NCBI GenBank assembly: GCA_007128085.1
Contig: SKYC01000256.1
Coordinates: 1 to 8,104, forward strand
DNA length: 8,104 nt
Reading direction: 5' to 3'
Source: Saprospiraceae bacterium
GTDB taxonomy: Bacteria; Bacteroidota; Bacteroidia; Chitinophagales; Saprospiraceae
Under the pieces are notes generated by a model that was not told the DNA's origin, searched no databases, and saw nothing but the letters and a program-made list of their open reading frames with translations. Positions 6,183-8,104 of this stretch are shown one piece after another. Numbering within the stretch: the first letter of the stretch is position 1; every line of letters begins with the position of its first letter. The position numbers and the translations under genes are program-made.

Positions 6183-7277
6183 ATGAAAAAATTTTACTAC
6201 GTATTGGCGATGTTGTTTCTCTTTACCGGTAATTTCGGTGAAGTGAAGGCTCAGGATATTCATTTTTCTCAGTTTTATATGTCTCCCCTGAATTTAAATC
6301 CTGCGATGACAGGGGTGATGCATTGCAACCATAGATTTGTGGTCAACTACCGAAATCAGTGGTCCAGTGTAATGAAAAACAATTCTTTCTCCACCTACTC
6401 ATTGAGTTATGACCACAGGATTCCTGTAGGCAGAGACGACTACTTTGGAGTGGGTGCTTCTCTTTGGGGAGATCGCGCTGGTGAATCCAATTTCAGTACA
6501 ACTCAGGGAAGACTGTCCGGCTCATTCAGTAAATATATGGGTGGCGACAGAAATCAGTCCAGTTACCTGGTTGCCGGCGCTGATTTTGGCGTGGCACAAA
6601 GGGGAATTGATTTGAGCAGATTGCAGTGGGGTACCCAGCACGACGGAGCCGGAGGATGGGATGAAAATGCTCCTTCCGGTGAGGAATTTGACAGAGACAA
6701 TTTCTTTTTCGGCGATGTCAGCCTCGGTTTGATGTGGTTTACCACCTGGAACGACGGGCGCAGCTTGTATTTGGGCGCTGCCGCACACCATGTGAACAGG
6801 CCCAATCAATCCTTTTTCGGCGACACCGACATAGAGCTGTATACAAAATACACCCTTCACGGTGGTGGAGAGGTGCCCATGGGACACAATTTCGCACTTG
6901 TACCCAATGCTGTCGCGATGTTTCAAGGACCTTCATTTCAGTTGAACAGTGGTGTAAGTGCCCGTTTTGACCTGGGATCCAGAATGGACCGTCAATCTTT
7001 CCAGATTGGAGCATGGGTGAGGATAGTGAATAACTACAACTGGGGAATCAATACCACTGTTGAACCGGCCGTTGTTGAAGAAGACGTAAAATTGGGAGCC
7101 GATGCTTTCATTCTTACTTCGAGATTTGACTTCGAGTACTTTGGACTTGGATTCAGTTACGACATCAATGTGAGTGACTTGAGACGAGCTACCAATGGAA
7201 ACGGTGCCTTTGAGTTTTCTTTTATCTACTACATCTGTGGACAAGAAGTGAGGGGTGTGTACTGCCCCAGATGGTAA
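6183..7277 (+). CDS. PorP/SprF family type IX secretion system membrane protein
   Basis: A 364-residue outer-membrane protein. The signal peptide is residues 1-23 (MKKFYY followed by a hydrophobic core, cleavage after VKA before Q24). The mature start QDIHFSQFYMSPLNLNPAMTG (24-44) is the defining N-terminal signature of PorP/SprF proteins. The rest is beta-barrel-like, with alternating strands ending in aromatic residues (GVGASLW, YLVAGADFGVAQ, GDVSLGLMWF, SLYLGAAAHHV, FQIGAWVRI, YFGLGFSYDIN). The C-terminal strand FEFSFIYYICG precedes the family's short tail ending CPRW (361-364). Length and both ends are normal for the family. In the founding systems, PorP is needed for T9SS function and SprF for secretion of the adhesin SprB. 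Most genomes carry several paralogues, often beside T9SS cargo genes, as here. Whether this copy is the core PorP or a cargo-specific paralogue cannot be decided; the absence of porK/L/M/N neighbours favours a paralogue. Confidence 0.94.
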   Translation: MKKFYYVLAMLFLFTGNFGEVKAQDIHFSQFYMSPLNLNPAMTGVMHCNHRFVVNYRNQWSSVMKNNSFSTYSLSYDHRIPVGRDDYFGVGASLWGDRAGESNFSTTQGRLSGSFSKYMGGDRNQSSYLVAGADFGVAQRGIDLSRLQWGTQHDGAGGWDENAPSGEEFDRDNFFFGDVSLGLMWFTTWNDGRSLYLGAAAHHVNRPNQSFFGDTDIELYTKYTLHGGGEVPMGHNFALVPNAVAMFQGPSFQLNSGVSARFDLGSRMDRQSFQIGAWVRIVNNYNWGINTTVEPAVVEEDVKLGADAFILTSRFDFEYFGLGFSYDINVSDLRRATNGNGAFEFSFIYYICGQEVRGVYCPRW

Positions 7278-7382
7278 TTGGATCGGAGGAGACATTGACA
7301 GATCGTCTATTTGACACCCTGTTTTTTGGGTATGAAAAAATATTCTGATCCGGGGAGTATTAAAACGAAAAAAATACAAAAG

Positions 7383-7418
7383 CCTGTAGGAGCTGGATTT
7401 GCTCTTGCAGGTTTTTTT
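7383..7418 (+). terminator. Intrinsic terminator after the PorP/SprF gene
   Basis: CCTGTAGGAGC (7383-7393) pairs along all 11 positions with GCTCTTGCAGG (7401-7411), with two G-U wobbles and a 7-nt loop, followed by seven Ts (7412-7418). The A-rich stretch just before the stem pairs with the T-run, a common feature of such terminators. It lies about 105 bp after the stop codon at 7277 and cleanly separates the PorP/SprF unit from the next gene. Confidence 0.85.
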
Positions 7419-7492
7419 ATTGGGTCTTTTCCGGAAAGAATCGGTCATATTTGATTGCAAAACCTACAAAGTTTTTTTTGCCTAAAATACCG

Positions 7493-7500
7493 TAAATTTG
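7493..7500 (+). promoter_or_regulatory. Candidate -7 element for the last gene
   Basis: TAAATTTG fully matches TAnnTTTG and lies between the terminator and the next gene, where a promoter is required. No good TTG sits 19-21 bp upstream; the region there is a T-run. The leader would be about 120 nt, longer than usual. Confidence 0.35.
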
Positions 7501-7627
7501 TAGCCGTTTTAATGCCAATAACTTTTTACTTTTTCAATTGAGTTTTATGAAGTTCCGGATTGCAAGTGTTTCGCATTCAAACTTTAATTGGATATTTCTG
7601 TTTTACCTTTTCGACCAAGACCAATAG

Positions 7628-8104
7628 ATGAGATTCTTTTATATATTGATTGTATTCGTATTTTTTTCACTGAATGAACTCAGCGCACAGTGGGGATTTG
7701 ACATTGAGTCCGGCCTGGTCTTTCAGTCTTATAACGATGTCAGAATACCCAATGAGACGGGCACTTTTTTCAGCTTCACCGATGACTTTCAAAGTGGTGG
7801 AAGCGTCATTCCCATAAGGCTTAGGGTCAATTATTCTATTGGGGACATGAATCATTTTTCATTTTTATTTGCTCCATTGAATATCGACTATCAGGGGGAG
7901 CCGCCCTTTGATATTCAATTTCAGCAAACCCTTTTTGAGGCTGGAAAACCGATTTTTGGTTTTTATAAATTCAATAGCTACCGCCTGACTTACAGAAGAG
8001 ACCTGATTCGTTCTGAAAACTGGAGTCTTGGACTCGGCCTTACTGCAAAAGTAAGAGATGCCCTCATCAGGCTGACAACGGGCTGCGTCCGAGACAGAAA
8101 ATCA
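7628..8104 (+). CDS. Exported beta-barrel-like protein, N-terminal part (cut by window edge)
   Basis: An open frame of 159 codons that runs off the right edge, so only the N-terminal part is seen. The start is fixed: a TAG stands in frame immediately before the ATG. Residues 1-20 are a signal peptide (MRFFYILIVFVFFSL core, cleavage after LSA before Q21). The mature part shows alternating beta-strand patterns: FDIESGLVFQSYNDVRIP (24-41), GTFFSF (45-50), IPIRLRVNYSI (61-71), HFSFLFAPLNIDYQG (76-90), then FYKFNSYRLTYRRDL (112-126) and WSLGLGLTAKVRDALIRL (132-149). The combination GT-F, APL, KFNSYRLTYR and TAK-RDA matches, from memory, a widespread family of uncharacterised proteins found in Bacteroidota and Proteobacteria that look like small outer-membrane barrels. 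No function is known to me. Frame and codon use are continuous up to the edge, with no sign of a frameshift. Confidence 0.85.
   Translation, partial: MRFFYILIVFVFFSLNELSAQWGFDIESGLVFQSYNDVRIPNETGTFFSFTDDFQSGGSVIPIRLRVNYSIGDMNHFSFLFAPLNIDYQGEPPFDIQFQQTLFEAGKPIFGFYKFNSYRLTYRRDLIRSENWSLGLGLTAKVRDALIRLTTGCVRDRKS

Larger units (their letters stand above)
7278..7627. other. Intergenic region after the PorP/SprF gene
   Basis: These 350 bases contain no well-supported gene. They hold an intrinsic terminator (7383-7418) and a consensus -7 element (7493-7500), both listed separately. A 26-codon reading frame (7547-7627) ends immediately before the ATG at 7628, in the same frame, and is discussed as a finding. 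The remainder is A/T-rich with no repeats or RNA genes that I could see. Confidence 0.6.

Noticed and set aside
7383..7411. The CCTGTAGGAGC...GCTC sequence resembles a Pseudomonas-type REP element.
   Set aside because: Only a single copy is present, the host is clearly not a pseudomonad, and the hairpin with its T-run is fully explained as an intrinsic terminator.
6933..7460. A 175-codon minus-strand frame covering the end of the PorP/SprF gene and the terminator.
   Set aside because: It runs through the intrinsic terminator and antisense to conserved PorP/SprF sequence; its composition (Ser/Lys-rich, no motif) is not convincing.

Overview
The window reads as a chromosomal segment from a member of the Bacteroidota. 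Four observations point there. A secreted protein carries a type IX secretion system (T9SS) sorting domain, with a YPNPF motif near its C-terminus. A PorP/SprF-family T9SS membrane protein and a GSCFA-domain protein are present. Several genes are preceded by TAnnTTTG-type -7 elements and none has an obvious Shine-Dalgarno sequence. Three of the four predicted exported proteins have a signal peptide ending in Ala-Gln. The genus cannot be read from the sequence. No mobile element, CRISPR array, tRNA or rRNA was seen.

Layout, left to right. Positions 1-265 hold no convincing gene; they contain two strong inverted repeats and a possible promoter. Positions 266-1501 (+) encode an FAD-dependent oxidoreductase of the HI0933/YhiN (BaiN-like) family. 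It converges on, and overlaps by 16 bp, an exported beta-rich protein of unknown function on the minus strand (1486-2271). Upstream of that gene on the same strand is a GSCFA-domain protein (2402-3451, -); the 130-bp gap between them holds two overlapping, mutually exclusive hairpins. A divergent intergenic region (3452-3682) with a good Bacteroidota-type promoter leads into a 731-residue secreted multidomain protein (3683-5878, +). Its order is signal peptide, Fn3-like domain, C25-peptidase-like domain, Fn3-like domain, PKD domain and T9SS type A sorting domain. After a 304-bp gap comes the PorP/SprF-family protein (6183-7277, +), followed by a clear intrinsic terminator. The window ends inside a second exported beta-barrel-like protein (7628 to the edge, +), which is cut by the window.

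How the genes fit together: the right half is about the cell envelope and secretion. A T9SS cargo lies directly upstream of a PorP/SprF homologue, and a predicted outer-membrane protein follows. The left half (flavoprotein, GSCFA protein, exported beta-rich protein) shows no obvious shared pathway. The most interesting item is the C25-like protein: by eye, both positions that carry the gingipain catalytic His/Cys dyad look substituted, so it may be a non-peptidase, or a differently wired member of that fold, delivered by T9SS. No complete, clearly new multigene system is evident.
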